Below are positions 16,881 to 25,377 of a stretch of DNA of 64,000 nt, piece after piece. How positions within the stretch are numbered: the first letter of the stretch is position 1; each line of letters opens with the position of its first letter. The position numbers were made by a program, and so were the translations under genes. The DNA comes from Sinomonas sp. ASV322 (GTDB lineage: Bacteria; Actinomycetota; Actinomycetes; Actinomycetales; Micrococcaceae), in the NCBI RefSeq assembly GCF_030908245.1, contig NZ_JAVFJJ010000017.1:1-64000 (forward strand), given 5' to 3'. The notes under the pieces are model-generated. The model made no database searches. It was given only the letters and a program-made list of their open reading frames with translations, and was not told where the DNA came from.

Positions 16881-17303
16881 GTGCTGGTCGTTGCTGGGCT
16901 TGTTCTCGCGGGAGTCGCCGCGCTCATCCACGTGTACATTTTCATCCTCGAGTCGCTGCTGTGGATGGGGCCGCGCGCCCGCGCCGTGTTCGGGCTCTCT
17001 CCCGAACAGGCCGGCGCGACCAGGGAGCTCGCCTTCAACCAGGGCTTCTACAACTTGTTGCTCGCCGTGATCGCGGGCCTGGGAATCGTGCTGATGGCCG
17101 TCGGCGCGACGCCGGTCGGCGCGACGCTGGTCTTTGCCGGGACGCCGGTCGGCGCGACGCTGGTCTTTGCCGGGACGGGATCCATGGTGGCCGCCGGGCT
17201 CGTCCTCCTGGTCTCGTCGCCGTCGAAATGGAGCGCGGCCCTGACGCAGCTCGCTGCGCCGCTGCTCGCCGTCGTGCTCCTCGCCGTCGGCCTCGCGCTC
17301 TGA
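16881..17303 (+). CDS. DUF1304 membrane protein with internal duplication
   Basis: Small integral membrane protein, 140 residues, with about four hydrophobic helices; the LIHVYIFILESLLW and ELAFNQGFYNL segments are characteristic of DUF1304. A 33-bp in-frame tandem duplication (17109-17174) repeats T-P-V-G-A-T-L-V-F-A-G and lengthens the third membrane region relative to the family. GTG start with an AAAGGAGAT site. It may be cotranscribed with ohr. Confidence 0.82.
   Translation: MLVVAGLVLAGVAALIHVYIFILESLLWMGPRARAVFGLSPEQAGATRELAFNQGFYNLLLAVIAGLGIVLMAVGATPVGATLVFAGTPVGATLVFAGTGSMVAAGLVLLVSSPSKWSAALTQLAAPLLAVVLLAVGLAL
17109..17174 (+). repeat. 33-bp exact tandem duplication inside the DUF1304 gene
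   Basis: Two adjacent identical 33-base units (17109-17141, 17142-17174), in frame. Complete identity implies a recent duplication. Confidence 0.95.
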
Positions 17304-17378
17304 CGGCGGCCGCGGCGGCGCCCTGCCGGCCGCGGCGGCGCCCCCGAAAGCCCGACACTGCGTGTGCTCCGCCGTGCC

Positions 17379-18152
17379 CTAGCCCATCCGCAGCGCAGGC
17401 CCGTGGCCCGGCAGCAGCACGTCCGGGTCGAGGGACAGGAGCCGGGCGAGGCTTGCCTCGGCCCCGGCGCGGTCGTGATGGAACATCGGCGGCAGCAGTC
17501 TGGCGCTCGACGAGCCGTCGGGGAGCGTCTCGTGCGACGTGACGGCGACGTCCCCGCACGCGACCACGCGCTTCCCGCCCGCGGTGAACACGAACGCCGT
17601 CGAGCCCGAGGTGTGCCCCGGGAAATGCAGGACCGTGGGCGAACCCGGGACGTCGAGCACGTCGCCGTCGCGGAACACGGCCGACGGCGTGATCGACACG
17701 GGCTCGAGGGCCCGCAGCCTGAGGGCGAGCCGCAGCCAGCGCCGCACCCTCCCGCGCCACAGCGACGGAAGGATCCGGGTGAGCGTGACCTGTTCGCGGT
17801 CCGGCCCGACGAGATTCGACGCCTCGTCGGCGTGGCACAGCACCGGCACGGCGTAGTCGGCCGCGAGCTGCTGGAGCCCGCCAATGTGGTCGACGTGTCC
17901 ATGAGTCACGAGCGCCGCCCGGCAGTCTCCGGGCCGCAGCCCGAGCAGGCCGATCGACGTCAGGAGCCGCCCGTAATCCCCCGGATAGCCCCCGTCGACG
18001 AGCGTGAACGACGGGCCACCGCCCGGATCCCGGACAATGACCCAGTTCGACGACCCGCCGCGGACAAGCCAGACGCACTCCGCGGCGCGGCTGACGGCGG
18101 GACCCTCGGTTTCGGCGCGCGACAGCTCGCTCGCCTGCTCGGCATGCTCCAT
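17379..18152 (-). CDS. MBL-fold metallohydrolase
   Basis: A 257-residue metallo-beta-lactamase fold protein with the metal motif THGHVDH near residue 85, further His in LHFPGHTSGS, Asp in ACGDVAV and the final LPGHG. The layout is glyoxalase-II/lactonase-like; substrate unknown. Start is the ATG at 18152 with GGGAGGA eight bases upstream; the longer open frame overlaps the divergent gene. Tail-to-tail with the DUF1304 gene. Confidence 0.85.
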   Translation of the reverse strand: MEHAEQASELSRAETEGPAVSRAAECVWLVRGGSSNWVIVRDPGGGPSFTLVDGGYPGDYGRLLTSIGLLGLRPGDCRAALVTHGHVDHIGGLQQLAADYAVPVLCHADEASNLVGPDREQVTLTRILPSLWRGRVRRWLRLALRLRALEPVSITPSAVFRDGDVLDVPGSPTVLHFPGHTSGSTAFVFTAGGKRVVACGDVAVTSHETLPDGSSSARLLPPMFHHDRAGAEASLARLLSLDPDVLLPGHGPALRMG

Positions 18153-18249
18153 GGCAGTTCCTCCCTGTCGAGAGGATCTTAGGTGCCGGTCCCTTGTTGG
18201 CGCCGCCCCGCCGTCGTCATACTGGGGCGGGCAAAGCAAGGGGGGTCCG

Positions 18250-18813
18250 ATGAGGTTGGCAGGAACCCGCTCGTGGGAATTTCGGGGCGACGTCGGCAGC
18301 GCGACCAACGCCGCGCTCTACGTCCGGGACGCGCTGGGGCTCGGCCCCTTCGCGGACGCCGACGTCCCGCCGGCACTGGCGGCCAGCGTCCCCGATCGCT
18401 CGGAGCAACTGGGCGACGCCGAGCGGGTTGGCGCGAGCCTCGAATGGCTCCAATCGTGGCGCGCGACCGCGGGCCATTCGCCCGGAGCCCCCGTGACGCC
18501 AGGTGGCCCGTTCCGTTCGGTGTGGAAGGAGGCCTACGGGTGGGTGGGGCCGGCGCGCTTCGAGATGGTGCGGGCAAATCCTGCGTTGATCCCCTGGGGA
18601 ATCCTCCGGGATGCCGTGCGGGCGGTGGCACGCGACCGGCACGTCGACGAGGGCGACCTCCGCGGGAGCCTCGACATCCTGCTGGTCCGCGGCGAGTGGT
18701 GGCATGTCATTCGCCCCGGATTCGTGCTCGCCTCGGCCGAAGCCGGTCGCAACCCTGAGACGGCGGCACGACTGGTCCGTGCCTGCCTCGAGTCGGGGTT
18801 GGGCGGCGCCTAG
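18250..18813 (+). CDS. Hypothetical protein
   Basis: A 187-residue protein I do not recognise. It is soluble, acidic to neutral, with Trp-rich segments (SLEWLQSWRAT, RGEWWHVIRPGFVLAS) and no membrane helix or known catalytic motif. ATG follows an AAGGGGGG site. Its last four bases overlap the end of the convergent IclR gene. Confidence 0.65.
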   Translation: MRLAGTRSWEFRGDVGSATNAALYVRDALGLGPFADADVPPALAASVPDRSEQLGDAERVGASLEWLQSWRATAGHSPGAPVTPGGPFRSVWKEAYGWVGPARFEMVRANPALIPWGILRDAVRAVARDRHVDEGDLRGSLDILLVRGEWWHVIRPGFVLASAEAGRNPETAARLVRACLESGLGGA

Positions 18814-19583
18814 CCTCGAGGCCCTTCCAGCCGCGCGCTGATCCGATACGCCTCCTCCAGCAGCAGCCGCCCGAGGAACTCCTGCCGTTCGGGCCGGAAC
18901 CGCGGCTCGATTCCGGTGATCGAGACGGCCCCCACGGGGGTTCCGTTGCGGTCGAAGACGGCCGCGCCCATGCCCCAGCTTCCCTCGAGGACGAGCCCGG
19001 GGTTCACGGAGTATCCCCGCAGCTTCGTCTCCGCGAGCTGCCTCCGCACGACAGCCTCGGTGTGCCCCGAGGCGAATTCGCCAGCGTGCTCGGCCCAGCG
19101 TGAGAGGAAGGCGTCCTGCTCGTCGTCGGGGAGGAAAGCCAGGATCGCGGTCCCCGCCGACGCGACGCCGAGCGGGAACCGCACGCCTTCGCGCAGCACG
19201 AACGATCGCACCGGGAAGCTCCCCTCCTCGCGGAGGAGGCAGACCGTCTCGGATCCTCGGCGGATGCTGTAGAACGCGCTCTCGCCCGATTCCTCGGCGA
19301 CCCGGCGCAGACTCGGCCGGGCCAGGTCCTCGAAAGGGAACCGCGTCGACGCCGCCGAGCCGAGGAGGAAGAGCTCGGTCCCGAGGACCCAGTTGCCATT
19401 CGAGGGGTCGGTGTCGAGGAGCCCTTCGGCGGCCAGCGCTGTCAGGATCCGGTGGGCGGTCGGGCGGGTGAGGCCGGACTCCCGGACGAGCCACGCCGTC
19501 GACGCACCCGCCGGTCTTCCCCCGATGAGCCGCAGAAGCTGCGCGACCCGTCCCACGACCTGCGTACCTTGAACCTGCATCAC
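18810..19583 (-). CDS. IclR-family transcriptional regulator
   Basis: A 257-residue regulator. The N-terminal winged helix-turn-helix (residues 10-65) includes LVRESGLTRPTAHRILTALAAEGLL. The IclR effector domain has the FPLGVASAGTAILAFLP and GAVSITG segments. Divergent from the CoA-transferase/thiolase genes with three CCACA-type boxes between, so it very likely controls them. GTG start at 19583; the ATG one codon later is equally possible. Confidence 0.9.
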   Translation of the reverse strand: MMQVQGTQVVGRVAQLLRLIGGRPAGASTAWLVRESGLTRPTAHRILTALAAEGLLDTDPSNGNWVLGTELFLLGSAASTRFPFEDLARPSLRRVAEESGESAFYSIRRGSETVCLLREEGSFPVRSFVLREGVRFPLGVASAGTAILAFLPDDEQDAFLSRWAEHAGEFASGHTEAVVRRQLAETKLRGYSVNPGLVLEGSWGMGAAVFDRNGTPVGAVSITGIEPRFRPERQEFLGRLLLEEAYRISARLEGPRG

Positions 19584-19618
19584 CTGATCTCAAGCTCCTC
19601 ACTTCACGCAGAAACTAG

Positions 19619-19739
19619 CCACATTGTGGACGACGTATCGCCGCGTGTCCACACTGTGCGCTGCGCGCTGGGTCGTCTATTGATGGCCTGCCACGCCTCT
19701 TTTAGTCTCGAAAGGACTTCAGACCCGTCCACAAAGTGG
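19619..19739. promoter_or_regulatory. Three CCACA-N-TGTGG-like boxes (probable IclR operators)
   Basis: Copies at 19619-19629 (CCACATTGTGG), 19649-19660 (CCACACTGTGC) and 19729-19739 (CCACAAAGTGG) in the divergent region. The first two are 30 bp apart and the third lies just before the scoA-like gene. Binding is inferred. Confidence 0.6.
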
Positions 19740-19757
19740 TGAACGAAAGGGCAGCGC

Positions 19758-20480
19758 ATGGGAAAGCTGAGAGAGGACGCCCACGCGATCCTCGCGGACG
19801 TCCTGCACGACGGCGCGACCGTAGCCGTCGGCGGCTTCGGCCTGAGCGGGATCCCCGCGGACCTCATCGAGGCCGTGCGGGACAGCGGCGCGAAGAAGCT
19901 CACGGTCGTCTCGAACAACATGGGCGTCGACGGGAAGGGCCTCGGGATCCTCCTTGAGTCGGGCCAGGTCCGCAAGGTCATCGCGTCCTACGTGGGGGAG
20001 AACCGGCTCTTCGCCGAGCAGTACCTTTCGGGGGACCTCGAGGTCGAGTTCGTGCCGCAGGGCACGCTCGCGGAGCGGCTGCGCGCGGGCGGCGCGGGCA
20101 TCCCCGCTTTCTACACGCGCACGGGGGTGGGCACGATTGTCGCGGACGGCAAGCCGCACGCCGAGTTCGACGGCAGGACCTACGTGCAGGAGCGCGGGAT
20201 CGTCGCCGACGTCGCGCTCGTCCACGCGCACACGGCCGACGTCGAAGGCAACCTCGTCTACCGGTACACGGCGCGGAACTTCAACCCGGTCGTCGCAACG
20301 GCGGGCCGCGTGACGATCGCGGAGGCCGAGGTAATCGTCGGGATCGGCGAGCTCGACCCGAACCACGTCGTCACCCCGGGCGTGTACGTGCAGTACCTCG
20401 TGCAAGCGCGACCGCGGGTCAAGGACATCGAGCAGCGGACCGTGCGCCCCCGACGCGAGGCCCTGGCCGCGCGCGTCTGA
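19758..20480 (+). CDS. 3-oxoacid CoA-transferase subunit A
   Basis: Alpha subunit of a succinyl-CoA:3-oxoacid (or 3-oxoadipate) CoA-transferase, 240 residues. It has the GGFGLSGIPADLI CoA-binding start and the VSNNMGVDGKG, GIPAFYTRTGVGT and NLVYRYTARNFNP motifs. GAAAGG ribosome site. With subunit B and a thiolase downstream it would activate a 3-oxoacid and cleave it to acyl-CoAs. Whether the substrate is acetoacetate or 3-oxoadipate cannot be told here. Confidence 0.9.
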   Translation: MGKLREDAHAILADVLHDGATVAVGGFGLSGIPADLIEAVRDSGAKKLTVVSNNMGVDGKGLGILLESGQVRKVIASYVGENRLFAEQYLSGDLEVEFVPQGTLAERLRAGGAGIPAFYTRTGVGTIVADGKPHAEFDGRTYVQERGIVADVALVHAHTADVEGNLVYRYTARNFNPVVATAGRVTIAEAEVIVGIGELDPNHVVTPGVYVQYLVQARPRVKDIEQRTVRPRREALAARV

Positions 20481-20496
20481 TTCCCTTGCACCGTCT

Positions 20497-20524
20497 CGTC
20501 CCGCGGGTGGACACCCGCGGGACG
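20497..20524 (+). other. Thirteen-bp hairpin between the CoA-transferase subunit genes
   Basis: Perfect inverted repeat (GTCCCGCGGGTG at 20498-20509 and complement at 20512-20523, plus one flanking C-G pair) with a two-base centre. It lies in a 75-base gap inside the operon, so it may be a partial terminator or an mRNA-stability element setting the A:B ratio. Confidence 0.6.
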
Positions 20525-20555
20525 TGACGGCGCAACCGAGAGAGAGGAGAGAACC

Positions 20556-21290
20556 ATGGCTTGGACGAGAAACGAGATGGCCGCGATCGCGGCCGAGGAA
20601 CTGCACGACGGCGACTACGTGAACCTCGGGATCGGCATCCCGACGCTCGTGGCGAACAACCTGCCTGACGGCGTGCGGGTGACGCTGCAGAGCGAGAACG
20701 GCCTGCTCGGCATGGGCCCGTTCCCATTCGAGGGCGACGAGGACGCCGACCTCATCAACGCCGGCAAGCAGACCGTGACGGTCCTGCCGGGCGGGAGCAT
20801 CTTCGACTCCTCTGTTTCCTTCAATATGATCCGCGGCGGGCACGTCAAGGTCGCCGTCCTGGGCGCGATGCAGGTCTCCGCGTCCGGGGACCTCGCGAAC
20901 TGGCAGATCCCCGGAAAGATGGTCAAGGGCATGGGCGGGGCGATGGACCTCGTCGCGGGCACCCCGCGGATCGTCGTCCTGACCGAGCACGTCGCGAAGG
21001 ACGGTTCCCCCAAGATCGTCGCCGAGTGCACGCTCCCGCTCACGGGGCGCGGCGTCGTCGACCGCATCGTGACCGACCTCGCGGTCTTCGACGTCGTGCG
21101 CGGATCAGCCGCCCCAAGGCCTGAAAAGACGGACGACGACGGTGCGCGCCACCTCGTGCTCCGCCGCCTCGCCCCCGGCGTCACCGCCGACGAGGTGCGC
21201 GGGAAAACTGGAGCCGATTTCGACGTCGTGATTGGCCTGGGCGCAGCGACCGCTGCGGCGAATGAAGAAAGCGAGGGAGTGCTCGCATGA
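20556..21290 (+). CDS. 3-oxoacid CoA-transferase subunit B
   Basis: Beta subunit, 244 residues, with the catalytic Glu in [11 protein letters not shown] near residue 47 and the [12 protein letters not shown] motif. A segment near residues 187-200 ([15 protein letters not shown]) looks like an insertion in a surface loop before the conserved [17 protein letters not shown]; it is encoded by a GGACGACGACGG element at 21130-21144 that recurs in other genes. GAGAGGAGAG ribosome site. Overlaps the thiolase start by four bases. Confidence 0.92.
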   Translation: MAWTRNEMAAIAAEELHDGDYVNLGIGIPTLVANNLPDGVRVTLQSENGLLGMGPFPFEGDEDADLINAGKQTVTVLPGGSIFDSSVSFNMIRGGHVKVAVLGAMQVSASGDLANWQIPGKMVKGMGGAMDLVAGTPRIVVLTEHVAKDGSPKIVAECTLPLTGRGVVDRIVTDLAVFDVVRGSAAPRPEKTDDDGARHLVLRRLAPGVTADEVRGKTGADFDVVIGLGAATAAANEESEGVLA

Positions 21291-22474
21291 GCCTCAGAGA
21301 ACAATTCGGCAAGGACATCCTTATCACCGGCTGGGGCCACAGCCGCTTCGGGAAGCTCTCGGAGGAGACGCTCGAGTCCCTCATCGTGCAGGTCGCGGGG
21401 GAGGCCCTCGCGCACGCGGGTCTCGAGCCGGGGAAGATCGACGAGATCTACGTCGGCCAGTTCAACGCCGGGATGATGCCGCTCGCGTTCCCGTCCTCGC
21501 TCGCGCTCCAGCTCTCCCCGGACCTGCTCGGCGTCCCGGCGACGCGCGTCGAGAACGCGTGCGCGTCGGGTTCGGCCGCTGTTCAGCAGGGCGCGAAGGC
21601 GCTCCTGGCCGGGACGGCACGGAACGTGCTCGTGATCGGGGCCGAAATGATGACCCCGGCCGGGCCCGAGAAGGTCGGTGCGGCCCTCCTCGGCGCGGAT
21701 TACGACATGGCCGGCCAGCCGTCGTCGGCCGGTTTCACCGCCCTGTTCGCGGAGGTCGCGAAGCACTACGAGAAGCGGTACGGGCCGGTCTCGGATGTGC
21801 TCGGGAGCATCGCGGCGAAGAACCACCGCAACGGCGTCGACAACCCCTACGCGCAGCTGAGGAAGGACCTCGGCGAGGAGTTCTGCCGGACGGTCTCGGA
21901 CAAGAACCCGATGGTCGCCGATCCGCTGCGGCGCACCGACTGCTCGCCGGTGTCCGACGGCGCCGCGGCCCTCGTGCTGTCCGTCGCACCCCGCGCGGGG
22001 GCCGCCACGGCGCCCGTGCGGCTCGCCGGCTTCGGCCACGCCAACGACTTCCTGCCGGCCGCCCGCCGCGACCCGACCGCGTTCGAGGGCGTGCGCCTCT
22101 CGTGGGAGCGCGCCTTCGCGATGGCCGGAATCGGCCTTGGCGACCTCGACTTCGCCGAGGTCCACGACTGCTTCACGATCGCCGAACTCGTCATCTACGA
22201 GACGATGGGCCTCACTCCGGCCGGGCAGGGCGCCCGCGCGATCGAGGAAGGCTGGGTGTATCGCGACGGCCGCCTGCCGGTCAATGTCTCGGGCGGGCTC
22301 AAGGCCAAGGGCCACCCCGTCGGCGCGACGGGTGTCTCCCAGCACGTCCTCGCGGCGATGCAGCTCACGGGCACGGCGGGCGCGATGCAGCTCGCTTCGC
22401 CGCGGCGCGCCGCGGTGCAGAACATGGGCGGCGTCGGGATCGCGAACTACGTGAGCGTGCTCGAGGCGGTGTAG
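21287..22474 (+). CDS. Thiolase-family (SCP2-type) acetyl-CoA acyltransferase
   Basis: A 395-residue thiolase fold enzyme. The nucleophilic Cys is in [12 protein letters not shown] near residue 92, with later active-site segments [10 protein letters not shown] and [15 protein letters not shown]. The layout is closer to SCP-x/SCP2-type thiolases than to classic PhaA. Translationally coupled to the CoA-transferase, probably cleaving the 3-oxoacyl-CoA product. Confidence 0.88.
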   Translation: MSLREQFGKDILITGWGHSRFGKLSEETLESLIVQVAGEALAHAGLEPGKIDEIYVGQFNAGMMPLAFPSSLALQLSPDLLGVPATRVENACASGSAAVQQGAKALLAGTARNVLVIGAEMMTPAGPEKVGAALLGADYDMAGQPSSAGFTALFAEVAKHYEKRYGPVSDVLGSIAAKNHRNGVDNPYAQLRKDLGEEFCRTVSDKNPMVADPLRRTDCSPVSDGAAALVLSVAPRAGAATAPVRLAGFGHANDFLPAARRDPTAFEGVRLSWERAFAMAGIGLGDLDFAEVHDCFTIAELVIYETMGLTPAGQGARAIEEGWVYRDGRLPVNVSGGLKAKGHPVGATGVSQHVLAAMQLTGTAGAMQLASPRRAAVQNMGGVGIANYVSVLEAV

Positions 22475-22516
22475 CCGGCCCTTCCCCTCGGCCATGCGGT
22501 GCTCTACCGTGTCCGC

Positions 22517-22999
22517 ATGCCATCCCGCGGGCTGACTTCCCTTGCCGCCGACGCGCGCTGGACGGGTCACGCCGTCGGCATGGTGGGCGCCGCGGTCGCC
22601 GTCCTCGCGGCTGCCGCGGGTGCGGCGAGCGAGGTGGTGCTCGCCGGGCTGGCGGTCACGGTGTCCGGCGCGGCGACCGCGCTGCTCGCCCAATGGCGGA
22701 TCGACCGCGCGTGGATCCGGTCTCGGGTCCGGCAAGCGGCGCCAGCGGACGACGACGGCGCCGCGCCCTTGAGTGCCCCGCCCGCCCTTGCGCTCGCCGG
22801 GGCTGGCGCGGCCCGTGGCGAGGCCCGCGTTGCGTCGGCGTCGGGCGCTCGGCTGGCTCGGCTCGGCGGGCGGTCCCTCGCGCGCGTGAGGCCGGGGGAG
22901 CTGACTGCGGACGTGAGGGCGGCGCTGCGCTATGTACGGGGCGCCCTTCCCCGGCCGAGTTCGAGGCCGCGGCCGAAGCGTCTGCCCTGCTCGCCGTGA
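22517..22999 (+). CDS. Hypothetical membrane protein (possible N-terminal part of a frameshifted gene)
   Basis: A 160-residue product with two hydrophobic helices near residues 17-58, then an Ala/Arg-rich region. The last 25 residues are Arg/Pro-rich and look unnatural, while the +1 frame over the same bases reads protein-like (AEFEAAAEASALLAV) and continues into the next gene. Either two genes share a GTGA junction or one gene carries a frameshift near 22930. Confidence 0.5.
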   Translation: MPSRGLTSLAADARWTGHAVGMVGAAVAVLAAAAGAASEVVLAGLAVTVSGAATALLAQWRIDRAWIRSRVRQAAPADDDGAAPLSAPPALALAGAGAARGEARVASASGARLARLGGRSLARVRPGELTADVRAALRYVRGALPRPSSRPRPKRLPCSP

Positions 23000-23379
23000 C
23001 GGTCTTCGACGGCCACAGCGGCAGGGCGTGGGAACGGCTGATGCTCGCCATGCCGGACACGCTGGCACTGCTTCGCGATGAGGACCTGCGCCCCGGTGGG
23101 CTCCCCGGCCATCTGCCGCTCATGGTCGCGGCCCGAGAGTTCGAGAGCTGCGCCTTCTGGCTCCCCGAGGACCGCGGGCTGCGCGGCCCGTCGCCGCACG
23201 TCTCCTACACGACCTCTCCCGACGGCGATATCTACATGGCCCTCGGGATTTCGCACCGGGGCACAGTGCGATTCCGAATTCGCTCGTCGGAATGGAGCGA
23301 CGGGCCGGATCGGGTTCTGCGGTGGTTCGAGTTCGAGCGCCTCGCGAATCTCATGGCCGACGCCTTCCGGCAACGCTGA
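22996..23379 (+). CDS. Hypothetical protein
   Basis: A 127-residue soluble protein of unknown function, with Trp/Phe-rich segments (FESCAFWLPEDRG, RVLRWFEFERLANLM). GTG start overlapping the previous stop (GTGA). If the upstream gene is frameshifted, this is the C-terminal part of a protein of about 290 residues. Confidence 0.55.
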   Translation: MTVFDGHSGRAWERLMLAMPDTLALLRDEDLRPGGLPGHLPLMVAAREFESCAFWLPEDRGLRGPSPHVSYTTSPDGDIYMALGISHRGTVRFRIRSSEWSDGPDRVLRWFEFERLANLMADAFRQR

Positions 23380-23396
23380 TCCGGGGGCGCGCGCTC

Positions 23397-23477
23397 CTGT
23401 GCCGCTTCGCCGCAATTGTGCTGCTGGGCCGCGGCCCAATAGCGGGGAAGGGCGCCCGCTGCGGGGAAGCGGCACAG
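23397..23477. repeat. Left inverted repeat of the AbiEi/nuclease cassette
   Basis: An element of about 80 nt whose own ends form an 11-bp inverted repeat (CTGTGCCGCTT and complement). Its reverse complement recurs at 24543-24602 with two mismatches and one 19-nt indel. Sits 50 bases before the cassette gene. Confidence 0.85.
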
Positions 23478-23526
23478 AAGCGCGTGATGGGACCTCCGAG
23501 AGTTATCCACATACGGGACCTGTGGG

Positions 23527-24510
23527 GTGTCCTCGACGGATTCCGCCGAGCACGATGGCTCTGTGGACGCAGATTCAGCAGGACGACTCATCGCCGATCG
23601 ATGGCCCGCAGGGATCGTCGCCTCGACGCGCCAACTGCGTGACGGAGGCCTCGACGACAGGCTGATCACGTTCGGCGTTCGCGCGGGCGTCCTCGAACGA
23701 ATCCGTCGCGGGGCCTACACCCGGTCGGAACAGTGGCGCTCGCTCAGCCCGTGGGAGCGGGACGACTACCGCATCGATGCCCACGCCGCGGGCGCTCAGA
23801 GCCCCGCCACCTACAGCCACACCTCCGCCGCGCGGCTCCATGGTTTCGCGGTGTGGAACGCGGGGCCGGTGGTCCATGTGGTGAGTCGAGACAACTCCGG
23901 GTCGAGCCACGGGTCAGACACGGTGACGCATCGCGCCCCCGCGTCACCCGATGAGCCCGTCGGCGTTCGCACCCGCGACGGTCGGCACGTGCTCGCGACG
24001 TCGCCCGCGCGGACCGTGATTGATTGCGCGCGTTTTCTTGCACCGGAAGCGGCGGCGGTCATCGGCGACAGCGCATTGAACGCCGGCCTGACAATCGGCG
24101 AGCTCACTTCAACGCTTGAGTCGGCGGAGTTCGCGCGAGGGCGGGCGCGGGCCGCGCGACTCCTCGGAATGCTCGACGGCCGCGCAGAGTCGGCCGGCGA
24201 AACCCGCACTCGCCTGATGCTGGGCGGGCTTGGAATCGAGCGGCCCGAGGCCCAGTACTGCATCGAGACGGCTCACGGCCTCTTCCGTGCCGACTACGCA
24301 TGGCCCAGGCTCAGGGTCATCCTCGAATTCGACGGCCGGGGCAAGTACTTCGACTATCGGCCCACTCCCGAAGCCCTCATCCTCGAGCGACGGCGCGAGG
24401 CGGCACTCATCGAGCAGGGGTGGACGGTCATTCGGATCACCTGGGCCGACCTCGACCGGCCTGAAGTCGTGGCCGCGAGGCTGGGTGCGGCGTTCGCGAG
24501 GGCTGCGTGA
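23527..24510 (+). CDS. AbiEi-type antitoxin-like protein with C-terminal PD-(D/E)XK/DUF559-like domain
   Basis: A 327-residue protein. The N-terminal winged-helix region resembles type IV AbiEi antitoxins (QLRDGGLDDRLITFGVRAGVLERIRRGAY). A middle domain has TSPARTVIDCARF. The C-terminal DUF559-like nuclease fold has FRADYAWPRLRVILEFDGRGKYF (Asp, Glu-F-Asp) and the end strand QGWTVIRITWADL. No AbiEii toxin partner is adjacent. GTG start. The gene is enclosed by nearly identical inverted repeats of 79 and 60 nt. Confidence 0.8.
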   Translation: MSSTDSAEHDGSVDADSAGRLIADRWPAGIVASTRQLRDGGLDDRLITFGVRAGVLERIRRGAYTRSEQWRSLSPWERDDYRIDAHAAGAQSPATYSHTSAARLHGFAVWNAGPVVHVVSRDNSGSSHGSDTVTHRAPASPDEPVGVRTRDGRHVLATSPARTVIDCARFLAPEAAAVIGDSALNAGLTIGELTSTLESAEFARGRARAARLLGMLDGRAESAGETRTRLMLGGLGIERPEAQYCIETAHGLFRADYAWPRLRVILEFDGRGKYFDYRPTPEALILERRREAALIEQGWTVIRITWADLDRPEVVAARLGAAFARAA

Positions 24511-24542
24511 CGGACGGCTTCACCTCAGCGCGCCGACCCAGC

Positions 24543-24645
24543 TGTGCCGCTTCCCCGCTATTGGGCCGCGGCTCCGCAGCACAATTGCGGCGAAGCGGCA
24601 CAATTGCGGCGAAGGGCGCCCGGTGCGGGGAAGGGCGCCCGCTGC
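24543..24645. repeat. Right inverted repeat of the AbiEi/nuclease cassette, with extra modules
   Basis: The 60-nt core (24543-24602) has perfect 10-bp ends, TGTGCCGCTT and AAGCGGCACA, and is the reverse complement of the left element. A tail (24603-24645) repeats the GCGGGGAAGGGCGCCCG module that appears once in the left copy. It ends at the stop of the convergent gene. Confidence 0.85.
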
Positions 24646-24649
24646 GAGG

Positions 24650-25261
24650 TCATCTCCCGAACGCGAGCTCCGTCGTCGTGTCCCACGTGAACCTTCCCCG
24701 CTCGGTGTCCTGGTGCACCGCCAGGAAGTGGAGGCCGGCGACGGCGAGCGGCGGCACCGGCCCGCCGAGCGCGTCCGACGCGCGCTGGATGCGTTCGCCG
24801 CTGCCCTCGGCCACGCCGTAGCCGAGCGTGACGTGGGGAGCGAACGGCGGGTTGGGAATCGGGAGGCCCGCGTTGACGGTCTCCGCCGCGGCGGCCCGGA
24901 CTCCGTCGAGGAGGGCGCTCCATTCCGGCGTGGACGGGCCCCGGACGCCGAGCGAGAAGTCGTCGACGACGGGCGCGGCGAGCGGCACCGTGAACGGTTT
25001 CGTCGAGGCGGCGAGGTCGCCGAGGCGCCCAATGAAGCGTTCGACGGCGGCCGGGTCGGCCTCGTCGTTCGTGTGGGAGAGCTGCTGGACCGTCGCGTGG
25101 AGGTACTCGGCAGGCTGGACCGAGCAATAGTCGACGTCGTCGAGGGCCCGCTGCCGCTCGACGAGGGCGGACCTCAGCTCGTCGCCCGGCAGGACGTACA
25201 CGTGCAGGCGGTTCCGCATCGACGGCCAGAGAGTCGCGGGTTCCCCAAAGAAGCGCTTCAT
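24650..25261 (-). CDS. 2'-5' RNA ligase / cyclic phosphodiesterase (2H) family protein
   Basis: A 203-residue 2H phosphoesterase-superfamily protein with the two H-x-T motifs, LHATV and PHVTLGYG, roughly 85 residues apart. Likely hydrolyses or forms 2',5' or cyclic phosphodiester bonds; substrate unknown. ATG at 25261. Divergent from the RibA-like gene. Confidence 0.85.
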   Translation of the reverse strand: MKRFFGEPATLWPSMRNRLHVYVLPGDELRSALVERQRALDDVDYCSVQPAEYLHATVQQLSHTNDEADPAAVERFIGRLGDLAASTKPFTVPLAAPVVDDFSLGVRGPSTPEWSALLDGVRAAAAETVNAGLPIPNPPFAPHVTLGYGVAEGSGERIQRASDALGGPVPPLAVAGLHFLAVHQDTERGRFTWDTTTELAFGR

Positions 25262-25320
25262 GCGCAGCAAGGTATCCGCGGTTCGTGAACGGGAGGTGAA
25301 ACTTCCGCTCACCCGGAATA

Positions 25321-25336
25321 ACTTGAAACATCAAGT
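25321..25336. promoter_or_regulatory. Short inverted repeat in the RNA-ligase/RibA divergent region
   Basis: ACTTGA at 25321-25326 and TCAAGT at 25331-25336 with a four-base spacer, in an AT-richer patch 41 bases before the RibA-like start. Could be a regulator site. Confidence 0.4.
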
Positions 25337-25377
25337 GCGTTGGTTCCCGTAGTTGCCATCGACCATTGGAGCCGACC

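Noticed and set aside
19758-22474. Firm assignment as pcaIJF of the beta-ketoadipate pathway
   Set aside because: The thiolase is SCP2-like and no other pca genes are present; acetoacetate degradation is equally possible.
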